From NCBI GenBank assembly GCA_017443065.1, contig JAFSPF010000035.1, forward strand, positions 1-33,833: a stretch of DNA of 33,833 nt, read 5' to 3'. Position numbers and translations under genes: made by a program. The DNA is from Lachnospiraceae bacterium. GTDB lineage: Bacteria > Bacillota > Clostridia > Lachnospirales > Lachnospiraceae. The notes under the pieces are model-generated. The model was not told the origin of the DNA. It saw nothing but the letters and a program-made list of their open reading frames with translations, and made no database searches. This document shows, in pieces, positions 8,665 through 16,275 of this stretch (its first letter is position 1; each line of letters opens with the position of its first letter).

Positions 8665-9216
8665 TTACGCCGGTGTAATCAAAATGTTCACGTTGTAGAT
8701 AAAGGTCGTGTTGTCAAACATGCCCCAGAGCTGCTTCAAAATCTCCTGCCGGATGGCCTCCCTGCTGTCCATGATATTGTCGATCGTATAAACGCCGATG
8801 ACGTTGTGGACGATGTTGACGATGCTGGAATCCACGCCCGCGATCATCGGCTGATACTGCGCATAGGCTTCGTTGGTCTTGTCCATCAAAAGGTCCACCG
8901 TCACCTGCGCGTAGTGCTGACGGCCGTCGCCGCCGTTCGCCGTCGGGTTGACGGCAAGCGTCACGGTGAGCGTCCCGCCCTCGGAGACGTGGTAAATGTC
9001 CTGATCCGCGATCGCGACATTCGTGTTGACGGCATTCGGGTCCACGCCGCCGCCGAGGCCCCCGGCCTGCTCCAGCTCGATCGCGGCCGTGATGTCACTG
9101 ATCAGGGCGCTGGTCTGGTTGACGGTGCCCATGACGGAAAACATCATGATGCCGACCATGGCCAGCGTCACGATATTCGTCGCAAGAATGAGGATGGTGA
9201 GTAGATTTTTTTTCAT
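8665..9216 (-). CDS. fliL: flagellar basal body-associated protein FliL
   Basis: FliL surrounds and supports the MotAB stator. The 183-residue product has one N-terminal membrane helix (about residues 5-30) and an outer domain with QVTVDLLMDKTNEAYAQYQPMIAG and the end region DSREAIRQEILKQLWG, consistent with the FliL stomatin-like fold. It is only weakly similar to proteobacterial FliL, as expected in clostridia. Its position between motB and fliM supports the call. Confidence 0.9.
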   Translation of the reverse strand: MKKNLLTILILATNIVTLAMVGIMMFSVMGTVNQTSALISDITAAIELEQAGGLGGGVDPNAVNTNVAIADQDIYHVSEGGTLTVTLAVNPTANGGDGRQHYAQVTVDLLMDKTNEAYAQYQPMIAGVDSSIVNIVHNVIGVYTIDNIMDSREAIRQEILKQLWGMFDNTTFIYNVNILITPA

Positions 9217-9228
9217 GTTTCCTCCCGG

Positions 9229-10047
9229 TTAGTAACTCGGTGACATCGGATTGTAAATCCGTATCTCCACGCGGCGGTTGCGCGCGCGTCCCTCCGGTGT
9301 CGCGTTGTCCGCGATCGGCGACCATTCGCCGCGGCCGGAGTTTTTGATCTTCGCGGGATCCAGCGTCGTGTTCTCCATGAAGTAATTGAAGATCGACAAG
9401 GCGCGTCCCGCGGAGAGCTCATCATTGTTTGCATACTTGCCGCCGCCGTGCGGGGCGTTGTCCGTATGTCCTTCGATTTCGATCGTGCCGCCGGCGTAGG
9501 TTTCGAGGATCTGCCCGACCTTGTTTAAGATCGGCACGGCCTCCTGCTTGACGGCCACCTGGCCGGAATCAAAGAGGATGGCGCCCTGCACCGTCAGCTG
9601 CACGTACTGGCTGGTATAGTTTAACTCGACCGTCTGCATGACTGCCGGGTCTTCGTTCATCATCTCAAGGATCTTTTCGGCCAGCTCCTCGCTCGCTTCC
9701 ATCTGCTCTTCCAGCGCGGCTTTCTGGATGTCGGACGCTTCTTTTTCCTGCTCCGCTTCCACCTCCGCATCCTGCATCGTGCCCATGGACTGCACCATCG
9801 TGGATAGGGCATTTAACTGCGTCGCGCCGTCACCGACGAGAGCGCCCTGCCCGAAGGCCATCTCGCCGCCGGCGAAAATACCGAAGGCGCTCGAGAAGGA
9901 TGCCGCGATCGCTTCGAACTTGGCCGCGTCCACGGAGGACATCGAGAACAGCAGCACGAAGAAGCACAGCAGCAGGTTCATCAGATCGCCAAAGGTCGCC
10001 GTCCAGGCCGGCGCGCCCATAATGATGGGCGGTTCCTGCTTCGCCAT
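9229..10047 (-). CDS. motB: stator protein MotB
   Basis: MotB anchors the stator to the cell wall and provides the ion-binding aspartate. The 272-residue product has one membrane helix (about residues 15-42) with the plug-side motif PAWTATFGDLMNLLLCFFVLL; D21 is the likely ion-binding residue. A helical region at about 75-125 leads to an OmpA/peptidoglycan-binding domain (IEIEGHTDNAPHGGG, SAGRALSIFNYFM, GRARNRRVEIRI). The helix does not settle whether protons or sodium are used. It follows motA after three bases. Confidence 0.97.
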   Translation of the reverse strand: MAKQEPPIIMGAPAWTATFGDLMNLLLCFFVLLFSMSSVDAAKFEAIAASFSSAFGIFAGGEMAFGQGALVGDGATQLNALSTMVQSMGTMQDAEVEAEQEKEASDIQKAALEEQMEASEELAEKILEMMNEDPAVMQTVELNYTSQYVQLTVQGAILFDSGQVAVKQEAVPILNKVGQILETYAGGTIEIEGHTDNAPHGGGKYANNDELSAGRALSIFNYFMENTTLDPAKIKNSGRGEWSPIADNATPEGRARNRRVEIRIYNPMSPSY

Positions 10048-10050
10048 ATC

Positions 10051-10866
10051 TTATTCCCCTCCTCCGCCGGAGCCGGCATTCGCGGCTTCGTAGGCCTCAC
10101 GCTGCTTGGGCGCGAGGAAGGACTTCAGTTTTTCCTCGGTCACGCGCGGGTTTTCGCCCGCCTGTATCGACAACAGCCCTTCGATCACGATGCTGCGAAG
10201 GGTGTATTCGTCATCATTACGCTTTTTCAGTTTTGTCGATGCCGGGAAGCAGATCCAGTTGGCGATCAGCGAACCGTAGAAGGTTGTCAACAGGGCGACC
10301 GCCATGGCCGGGCCGATGGCGGAAGGGTCATCCATGTTCTGTAACATGTTCACCAGACCGATCAGGGTACCGATCATACCCCAGGCAGGTCCCTGCGCCG
10401 CCCAGTCCTCCCAGACCGCGATACGGGAATTGTGCCGGGAGCTCGTCGCGTCGATCTCCGCTTCCAGCACGCTCTTGACCAGCTCCGGCTCCGTACCGTC
10501 GACGATCAGCAGAAGGCCCTTCTGCATGAACTGGTCTTCCATGGAGCGCGCCTGTTCTTCCAGCGCCAGCAGGCCTTCCTTACGCGCGGTGTTCGAGAGC
10601 TGGATGATCTGCTGGATCACTGCGCCCGTGTCATTCGTCGGCTGCTTGATGATCTGCGTGTAAGCGGTCAGGCCGGCGATGAAATCCTCGATCGATTTCG
10701 ACGCGAAGACGCACATCATGGAACCGCCGACGGTGATCAGCACCGACGGGATATCGACGAAGGAGCCCAGCGCGCCGAAGTTGATACCGACGCTGGCATC
10801 AAAGACGATACCGAAGAGCATCAGGATCAGACATAAGACAACGCCTATGAGTGTTGCAATATCCAA
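10051..10866 (-). CDS. motA: stator protein MotA
   Basis: MotA surrounds MotB and converts ion flow into torque on FliG. The 271-residue product has four membrane segments, a large cytoplasmic loop (about residues 60-155), and the family segment WGMIGTLIGLVNMLQNMDDPSAIGPAMAVALLTTFYGSLIAN. The C-terminal tail is rich in glycine (NAGSGGGGE). It lies between flbD and motB. In B. subtilis motAB lie outside the fla/che operon, so this is the clostridial arrangement. Confidence 0.97.
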   Translation of the reverse strand: MDIATLIGVVLCLILMLFGIVFDASVGINFGALGSFVDIPSVLITVGGSMMCVFASKSIEDFIAGLTAYTQIIKQPTNDTGAVIQQIIQLSNTARKEGLLALEEQARSMEDQFMQKGLLLIVDGTEPELVKSVLEAEIDATSSRHNSRIAVWEDWAAQGPAWGMIGTLIGLVNMLQNMDDPSAIGPAMAVALLTTFYGSLIANWICFPASTKLKKRNDDEYTLRSIVIEGLLSIQAGENPRVTEEKLKSFLAPKQREAYEAANAGSGGGGE

Positions 10867-10892
10867 TGAACGTCCTCCCTACAACTGCATCT

Positions 10893-11078
10893 CTATGATT
10901 TCCGTATCATCTGCTGATACGCAAAAATCTTTTCCAGGATGTCCTTCGCCTTTTCCTTGACAATGTATTTATTGCCGTTCGTCAGGCGCACGACGGTGTC
11001 CGGCGTCTCTTCCACGGACTCGATCACCGCCTCGTTCAGGAGCATTTTTCTGGAATCCATTTTGGTCAGTTCAATCAT
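10893..11078 (-). CDS. flbD: FlbD/SwrD family flagellar protein
   Basis: This 61-residue protein matches the FlbD family, called SwrD in B. subtilis, where it increases motor power. It is seen as MIELTKMDSRKMLLNEAVIESVEETPDTVVRLTNGNKYIVKE, the usual conserved start. The gene is the first one after the flgE terminator and lies just before motAB, which fits a stator-related role. No strong Shine-Dalgarno sequence is visible before the ATG. A sigma-A-like promoter lies about 50 bases upstream. Confidence 0.94.
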   Translation of the reverse strand: MIELTKMDSRKMLLNEAVIESVEETPDTVVRLTNGNKYIVKEKAKDILEKIFAYQQMIRKS

Positions 11079-11132
11079 AATAAACTATATCTTGTGTTTC
11101 TATAAAAGTTCTGACACAATACATACGGTATT

Positions 11133-11161
11133 ATTTTACCACAAATTTGCGCATGTGTATA
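11133..11161 (-). promoter_or_regulatory. candidate sigma-A promoter for flbD-motA-motB and downstream genes
   Basis: On the minus strand TATACA and TAAAAT are separated by 17 bases, and the -10 is preceded by TG one base away (an extended -10). The predicted start is near 11126, about 48 bases before the flbD ATG. It lies just after the flgE terminator, so it could restart transcription of the distal half of the operon. Sequence match only. Confidence 0.5.
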
Positions 11162-11198
11162 CTTTTTTTCGTATTTCTTATACAATTTCCACAAACGT

Positions 11199-11244
11199 AA
11201 AAAAACAGAAATGACCGCCCATCTGCCCAGGTGACGGTCATTTC
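11199..11244 (-). terminator. intrinsic terminator between flgE and flbD
   Basis: A perfect 10-bp stem (gaaatgaccg at 11208-11217 with cggtcatttc at 11235-11244) encloses a 17-base loop. On the minus strand it is followed by a short T-rich tract (TGTTTTTTTACG). It lies about 80 bases after the flgE stop and would end, or partly end, upstream flagellar transcription. The stem could also be part of a larger structured element with 11262-11311. Confidence 0.75.
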
Positions 11245-11261
11245 CTTATTTGACTCATAAA

Positions 11262-11311
11262 CCGGGCTAACCGCCTATCGGTAGCACCGTATTTACTTTA
11301 GCATACCCGGG
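11262..11311 (-). other. structured intergenic element between flgE stop and terminator
   Basis: The outer arms CCGGG and CCCGG (11306-11310 and 11262-11266) enclose an inner hairpin GCTACCG / CGG-T-TAGC (11266-11285, one bulged base), with a conserved-looking internal loop GCTAAAGTAAATACG between them. No ORF covers it. It was compared mentally with c-di-GMP-I, c-di-GMP-II and ZTP riboswitch consensus features and matches none convincingly. It could be a 3' stabiliser of flgE mRNA, a leader for flbD, or a dispersed repeat unit together with the terminator. Confidence 0.4.
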
Positions 11312-11324
11312 TCTGCTATGTCAA

Positions 11325-13007
11325 TTACCTCTTCAGGTTCGTGAGTTCCTCGAGGAGCGTGTCGGACACGGTGATGATACGCGAGTTGGCCTGGAAGCCG
11401 CGCTGCGCGGTGATCATCGAGGTGAACTCGTTGGAGAGGTCGACGTTCGACATTTCCAGCACACCGGTTGACATCTTGCCGCCGTCCTCGGAGACGTCCA
11501 TGACGACCGCGTCGCCGGAGTTCATCGTGGCGGCGTAGAGGTTTTCGCCCTGCTTCTCCAGACCGGAGGCGTTGGCAAACTGTGCCGCCGCGATCTGGCC
11601 CATGAGGCGTGTCTGGCCGTTCGTGTAGGAGGCCGTCACCTTGCCGTCAAGCGCGACCTGGATGCCGGAGAGGGTACCGACCTTGCGGCCCGTCTCACCG
11701 GAGCGGATGTTACCCTTCGCGGTCTTGATCGTCGCACGGCCGTCCGTGTTGTTGTTCGTGATGGTCGAGAAGTCGAACTCGATGTGGCGGGGCGTGGGAT
11801 CCGAGCCGGCAGGTTCCGGTGTGTAGTATCCCGCTTTGAAGGTGCCCATGGATTCGAGCAACGCGGATTTCGCATCGGCGGTTGTCTGCGTGGCACCTTT
11901 TACCCCGGTGAGTCCGGTTCTTGCGGTTTCTTCATTGAAGGTTAAAAGCTGTTTCATATAACCCGTTTCCGATGCGATGGTCGCTTGCCCGTTCACCTCA
12001 TTTCTGTCCTTGGTGATGAGCTGTGCTCCTGTCGGAACCGTGAAGCCCCCGGACGAGCTCCCGTCCACCGATGTGTACATGCCTTCATAAGCCCCTGTCG
12101 TGTCATTGAACTTCAGGATGATTGCGTTTTTGTCATTCGGCGTGATCGTAACCGCCGTTGAAGCAGGCGGCGTAGCGGCCTGCGGTGTATAATCATTTCC
12201 GCCGAAGTTGATGCCGAGTTCCTGGAACGTGAACGGATTGGCCGGATCATCAGGATTGTATTTAATGGACTGGCCCGTGTTGGAATCCACGATATCATAC
12301 AGTTCCAGGGAATAAAGACCCGGCTGTATATTGCCCGCTGCATCGCGCACATCCCTGATTTTGAAATCCACCGTGTAGATGTAGCCCTTGTCATCATAGT
12401 ACTCATACTGCACGGTCTTGCCGGCGGAGCTCGTCACGTCGATGTCATTGCGGTCGATGTTGCCGGACCAGGTGCCGGCACCCGTCGCTTCCGCGGGATA
12501 GGTCTGCACTTCCACGGTGTTCAGCGCCATGCGTCCGATGCCGCCGTTTTTGTCCACCTGCAAAGCACCGTCTTCGTCTTCGTAGGTGCCCCAGCCCATG
12601 ACATAGTAGCCGGTACTCTGCATCGCGAGGTTGCCTTCGCCGTCGATGTAGAAGGAACCGTCTCTCGTGTACTTCGGACCCGCGCCGTCGTTGACGATAA
12701 AGAAGCTGGATCCGGAAATCTGCATATCGAAAGGATTGTTCGTCGTCTGCGTCGCGCCCTGCTGGTCGATCGCGGTGGAGATCGCCGCGTTGATCGCACC
12801 AAGACCGACCTGGCGGGCGTTGACACCGCCGGTGGTGGCCGTAGCGCCCGATGCGCGCTGCGAGGTCTGGTACATGACGTCCGAGAAGTTGATCGACTGA
12901 TACTTGTACGCTGTGGTGTTGACGTTGGCAATGTTGTTACCGATGACGTCCATACGCGTCTGGTGCACCTTCAAACCTGCCACGCCCGAATACATAGATC
13001 TTAACAT
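11325..13007 (-). CDS. flgE: flagellar hook protein FlgE
   Basis: FlgE polymerises into the hook. Counting from the ATG at 13007 the product has 560 residues. This start was chosen because AAAGGAGG lies seven bases upstream and the protein then begins MLRSMYSGVAGLKVHQTRMDVIGNNIANVNTT, the normal rod/hook N-terminal motif; an upstream start would add 24 unconserved residues. The end (LEMSNVDLSNEFTSMITAQRGFQANSRIITVSDTLLEELTNLKR) is the conserved D0 helix. The middle (about residues 110-460) is the variable surface region. A structured leader precedes it and a terminator follows. Confidence 0.97.
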   Translation of the reverse strand: MLRSMYSGVAGLKVHQTRMDVIGNNIANVNTTAYKYQSINFSDVMYQTSQRASGATATTGGVNARQVGLGAINAAISTAIDQQGATQTTNNPFDMQISGSSFFIVNDGAGPKYTRDGSFYIDGEGNLAMQSTGYYVMGWGTYEDEDGALQVDKNGGIGRMALNTVEVQTYPAEATGAGTWSGNIDRNDIDVTSSAGKTVQYEYYDDKGYIYTVDFKIRDVRDAAGNIQPGLYSLELYDIVDSNTGQSIKYNPDDPANPFTFQELGINFGGNDYTPQAATPPASTAVTITPNDKNAIILKFNDTTGAYEGMYTSVDGSSSGGFTVPTGAQLITKDRNEVNGQATIASETGYMKQLLTFNEETARTGLTGVKGATQTTADAKSALLESMGTFKAGYYTPEPAGSDPTPRHIEFDFSTITNNNTDGRATIKTAKGNIRSGETGRKVGTLSGIQVALDGKVTASYTNGQTRLMGQIAAAQFANASGLEKQGENLYAATMNSGDAVVMDVSEDGGKMSTGVLEMSNVDLSNEFTSMITAQRGFQANSRIITVSDTLLEELTNLKR

Positions 13008-13029
13008 GATTTGCCTCCTTTTGCTGTGA

Positions 13030-13175
13030 GCACTTAGCGAGGTGTTCCTCAAGCTTAGTGCGAACGTACACCGGGACACTTAATGAGGTTCTGTCGAATT
13101 TAGTGTCGCGGTGATTCCTCTTGAACCCTTCTGTCAATCCGGGTTCATCGCAGCCCCCTCCAGGAGGTCCGGCTG
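13030..13175 (-). other. flgE leader with tandem imperfect hairpins
   Basis: The gap before flgE has two adjacent hairpin-like repeats of similar design. One is at 13030-13061 (GCACTTAG...CTTAGTGC) and one at 13075-13107 (GACACTTAA...TTTAGTGTC). Both have CACTTA in one arm, TTAGTG in the other, and GAGG next to the loop. A third hairpin (cagcc/ggctg) lies at 13151-13175. None has a T-tract, so they are not typical terminators. They would form a structured 5' region upstream of the strong flgE ribosome binding site. Confidence 0.5.
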
Positions 13176-13202
13176 CTGTTCCTTTGTTTCCTCTACTGCC
13201 CT

Positions 13203-13604
13203 TTACGCAATCACTGCGCCGTCAATGTTGGTAAAAATACTGCTTTCGTTCTCTTCCCTGCCCATCGCGGTGACGACGGTGTTGTTCTTCACATTCACGA
13301 TGAAGGCCATGTCGTCCATCAGGATCAGGGATTCATTGATGCCTTTCTCCTTCGCCTGTGTCTTTGCGTTCTGAAGCCGTTCGATCATCTCCTCGTTCAT
13401 TTCGATTCCCCGCGTCTGTAAGCGGTTCGTCGCGTGTCTGGAAAATCTCAAAGGGTGCTGCTCATTCTGTACTTTCTGTAATACCGCTTTGAAACTTCCC
13501 GCGTCCGGCTGTGTGGTGCCCTGTACTCTTGCCGGTTCTTTTCCGAGGTAATCCCGGACTTCGGTGATTGACTGTGAAGGATAAGGCGCGTTCTGAATGT
13601 TCAT
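13203..13604 (-). CDS. TIGR02530-type flagellar operon protein
   Basis: This 133-residue protein is recognised from its position between flgD and flgE and from the core FSRHATNRLQTRGIEMN and MAFIVNVKNNTVVTAMGR, which are typical of the family. The family function is not established; co-occurrence with hook genes suggests a role in hook assembly or its control. The N-terminal 40 residues are polar and probably unstructured. GGGAG lies six bases before the ATG. No membrane segment or signal peptide is seen. Confidence 0.9.
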   Translation of the reverse strand: MNIQNAPYPSQSITEVRDYLGKEPARVQGTTQPDAGSFKAVLQKVQNEQHPLRFSRHATNRLQTRGIEMNEEMIERLQNAKTQAKEKGINESLILMDDMAFIVNVKNNTVVTAMGREENESSIFTNIDGAVIA

Positions 13605-13631
13605 ATGCGACTCCCTTCGCTGTGCTGTCCC

Positions 13632-14498
13632 TTACGTGTTCATCGGCTCGTCCGTTCCCTTGATCGACTCCTCTTCTTCACCGGTGCTGTTCTCTTCCTT
13701 CTTTTCTTCCGGCGTCACGGCCTTTTCCGCTTCGGTAGTGTCGGACGTATTCGTCGTATCCGTCGTCGGTGCGACCGGCTGCGTGCCGCTGTCCGTGCCC
13801 TTCGTCTCCGAAGCCTTCGCGCCGATCCATCCCGCGTCCGTGCAGCGTGTCACGTACTGCATCAGTGTCGTCACGATGTTGGAATCGATCAGGCTCTTCG
13901 TCGTCGTATCCAGCTGGTCGTAGCTGTTCGCGAGGTTCTCGATCTTCGCCGCATCCGACTGCTTGAGATCATAGAGCTTCGGCAGTTCGTTCACGGACTT
14001 CGTGAAGCTCTCCGCCAGCTCCGCCTTCTTCGTGTAGCTGTCGTCCATGACCGCGTAGACCTCGTCGACATCGTAAGCCGAACCGCCCACGTACACCTTC
14101 GCCTTGTTGTTCTCAAAAGTCACGTAATCGACGACGCCTTCGATCTCCTGCGTGGCGCCCGTTGCCGTCTCCTTGTGGTGGATCACGACGCTCTTGCCCG
14201 CCATCTCGTTCGCGCGGGACATCGTCATCGTCGCGGACATGTTCTGCATCTGCTCCAGGGAGGAGAGGGTGGCGTACTGTGAGATGTACTCGGTGTTCGA
14301 CGTCGGCTGCAGCGGATCCTGGTACTTCATCTGTGCGACGAGCAGCTGCAGGAACTGGTCCTTCGAAGCGGTCGAGTTATTCGTGGCCTTGTCCTGGCGT
14401 TCCTTTTCCGCCTTCTGTTCCGGCGTCGTCTGGTTGACGATCTTACCGTTTTCGATGATGGCGTTTGCACCGCTGGTTGCGCTTGCTACTGCTGCCAT
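13632..14498 (-). CDS. flgD: flagellar hook capping protein FlgD
   Basis: FlgD forms the cap under which hook subunits polymerise. The 288-residue product has the conserved N-terminal segment KDQFLQLLVAQMKYQDPLQPTSNTEYISQYATLSSLEQMQNM (about residues 46-87), followed by a short beta-rich domain (GKSVVIHHKE...GVVDYVTFENNKAKVYVGG). The last 140 residues are family-poor, with an acidic threonine/glutamate-rich tail. It lies between fliK and the TIGR02530 gene, 17 bases after the fliK stop. Identity is firm from the N-terminal domain. Confidence 0.95.
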   Translation of the reverse strand: MAAVASATSGANAIIENGKIVNQTTPEQKAEKERQDKATNNSTASKDQFLQLLVAQMKYQDPLQPTSNTEYISQYATLSSLEQMQNMSATMTMSRANEMAGKSVVIHHKETATGATQEIEGVVDYVTFENNKAKVYVGGSAYDVDEVYAVMDDSYTKKAELAESFTKSVNELPKLYDLKQSDAAKIENLANSYDQLDTTTKSLIDSNIVTTLMQYVTRCTDAGWIGAKASETKGTDSGTQPVAPTTDTTNTSDTTEAEKAVTPEEKKEENSTGEEEESIKGTDEPMNT

Positions 14499-14515
14499 TG
14501 TGTTTGCTCCTTTGT

Positions 14516-16066
14516 TTATGCTCTGTAGTTTACGGTGTTTCCTTCCGCGGCCATCATTTCCGCTTCGACGCGCGCGTCGTCATCGAGCGCCGCGATCTCT
14601 TCCGCGCCCATCTGCGAAAGATCCAGCTGCACCCTGCGCAGCCTCGACATGCGGCCGATGGCTTTTTCCTGCTCCGCCTGCTGGTCCTCGCGGCCCATGT
14701 TGTCGCGATTGGAATCAAAGGCGTGCTGTTCCACGGTGACCTGCACCTCGCTCACGCGGATGCCCTGCTCCTCAAAACGCTGTAAGAGCTGCGGCATCTG
14801 GGAGGCCAGTGCGTCACGCGCGGCATCGGTCTGTGCGGTAAAGCGGGCGACCATTTCGCCGCCGTCCTGCGCCGTGAGATTCACGTGCACGCGGCCGAGC
14901 GACTGCGGGTTCAGCTGCATTTCCAGCTCCGTCGTGTTCGCGGTCACCTGTGTCCGCATGAATTCCAGTACCTGGCGGACCACCTCCGCACCCTGCGTCT
15001 GTCCCGCGGGAAGCTGTGCGTTGTTCTCCACACCGAGCGCTTCGTTCACCGCCTGGAAGAAGTTCTGCGTCGGATTCACTCCGGCGTTTGCCGCAGTCTC
15101 CGTATTCGTCTCCGCCGTGCGTGCGCTGCGGGAGGAGGTCTCCGTACCGGTCTGCTGCTGCTGCTGTGAGCCGTTCGCATTCTGCTGCGTTTCCTGCGTG
15201 TCATTCACCGTGCGGACGGTTTCCTGCGCCTGCGCCTTCGGCTCTTCCTGCGTCCCTTCCGTGCGGACTTCCCTTGTTTCCTCGCGGCGGAAGGTGATCA
15301 CTTCCTCACCGTCCGTTGCGCCTTCCGCGATTTCCGCCGCTTCCGCGAAGGTCACGGTCTCATCCGCTTCCGGTGCCTGCTCCGCGATGATGGCCACCGC
15401 ATCCTCGATGCCCTCGACCGTCATCCCGAAAGATTCCGCAAGGTCCGCCTTGAGTGTGTCCGCGGTTTCGATCAGTGCCTGCAGGTCTTCGTACAGTGCG
15501 CCGTCGGTGAGCAGTGCGGTTTCGTCTTCTCCGGAAATGGCCGTGACCAGGCTGGTCAAGCCTTCCTCCGTCAGAAGCTCCGGTGCCTCGATGCCGTTCA
15601 GGTTCATCAGATTCAGTACCTCGTCCGTGGTGATCCCGAAGCGGGCGGCCGTCTCTTCTTCCATCTGTCCCGCCGCGGAGTCCAGTGCGGTCTGCAGGCC
15701 CGAATCAAAGCCTTCGCCGCCCTCGCCCTGCACGCCGTTTTCGATGCGTTCGGAGGTTTCGGACATCTGCGTCGGCCGCGAATAGTCATTCGGGCGGGTC
15801 TGCATCGTGCGGACGGTGACTTCCACCGCGCTGAGCCCGCGCTCGTTTCCGGAGGATACCGGAAGCTGCACCGCCGCCGGTGCCACCTGCGTCGCAACGG
15901 CCGCCGATGCCATAATGCTCATCGCGGTCGTGTCAATCACGGTACCGAAGTCCTGTCCGGTCCCGTTCTGTCGGTTCGCTGTGCGGTTGACATTGTTGGA
16001 TAAAAGAGACATCGCATCATTGGTGGTGCCAAGCCCCATAATGCTCATTCCTGTCATATCCGGCAT
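14516..16066 (-). CDS. fliK: flagellar hook-length control protein FliK
   Basis: FliK measures hook length and triggers the FlhB specificity switch. The start at 16066 was chosen because AAAGGAG precedes it and the upstream extension of 41 residues is unlike FliK; this gives 516 residues. The long N-terminal ruler region is low in conservation and rich in glutamate, threonine and glutamine, with a short Gln run near residues 310-320. The C-terminal Flg_hook domain is clear: ELEMQLNPQSLGRVHVNLTAQ, then LASQMPQLLQRFEEQGIRVSEVQVTV. It precedes flgD. Confidence 0.94.
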   Translation of the reverse strand: MPDMTGMSIMGLGTTNDAMSLLSNNVNRTANRQNGTGQDFGTVIDTTAMSIMASAAVATQVAPAAVQLPVSSGNERGLSAVEVTVRTMQTRPNDYSRPTQMSETSERIENGVQGEGGEGFDSGLQTALDSAAGQMEEETAARFGITTDEVLNLMNLNGIEAPELLTEEGLTSLVTAISGEDETALLTDGALYEDLQALIETADTLKADLAESFGMTVEGIEDAVAIIAEQAPEADETVTFAEAAEIAEGATDGEEVITFRREETREVRTEGTQEEPKAQAQETVRTVNDTQETQQNANGSQQQQQTGTETSSRSARTAETNTETAANAGVNPTQNFFQAVNEALGVENNAQLPAGQTQGAEVVRQVLEFMRTQVTANTTELEMQLNPQSLGRVHVNLTAQDGGEMVARFTAQTDAARDALASQMPQLLQRFEEQGIRVSEVQVTVEQHAFDSNRDNMGREDQQAEQEKAIGRMSRLRRVQLDLSQMGAEEIAALDDDARVEAEMMAAEGNTVNYRA

Positions 16067-16194
16067 GTTTGCTGTTTCTCCTTTCCCGTTGTCCGTTCCC
16101 TGCGCCGGCGCATCCCTGCGGCGGTAACAAAGCAAGTCCCGGAGCCCGTATTTTGCTTCAGCCTCCATGCCGAAATCGGATTTTTCCACAAACT

Positions 16195-16234
16195 ATATCG
16201 GCCGCAGGGGTCTTTTTCATAACCCTTGCGGCCG
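16195..16234 (-). promoter_or_regulatory. hairpin with a SigD-like -10 between the MotE-like gene and fliK
   Basis: A 13-bp stem with one G-T pair (16199-16211 with 16222-16234) is followed on the minus strand by GATATAG rather than a T-tract. The eight bases GCCGATAT, a full match to the SigD -10 element, occupy 16202-16195 and overlap the end of the stem. The -35 position at 15-base spacing reads TATG against the expected TAAA, so the promoter call is weak. Transcripts from here would skip the first hairpin arm. Confidence 0.35.
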
Positions 16235-16275
16235 AATCCGTTGCGGTATCATACGGGTATTAAATTTTCATAAAT

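Noticed and set aside
11134-11235. 35-residue ORF across the flgE terminator
   Set aside because: It overlaps the terminator stem and the promoter, and lacks a properly spaced ribosome binding site.
11079-11324. c-di-GMP or ZTP riboswitch upstream of flbD
   Set aside because: Short pieces such as CCTGGGCA look similar, but the required junction and loop motifs of both classes are missing. It was kept only as an unassigned structure.
14535-15785. Plus-strand 416-residue open frame opposite fliK
   Set aside because: It is antisense to a well-supported FliK with a clear C-terminal domain. The product is serine/cysteine-rich without motifs, a common mirror of high-GC codon use.
16067-16189. Longer FliK start with 41 extra residues
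   Set aside because: It has no ribosome binding site, the added sequence is not FliK-like, and it begins at the predicted SigD start region.
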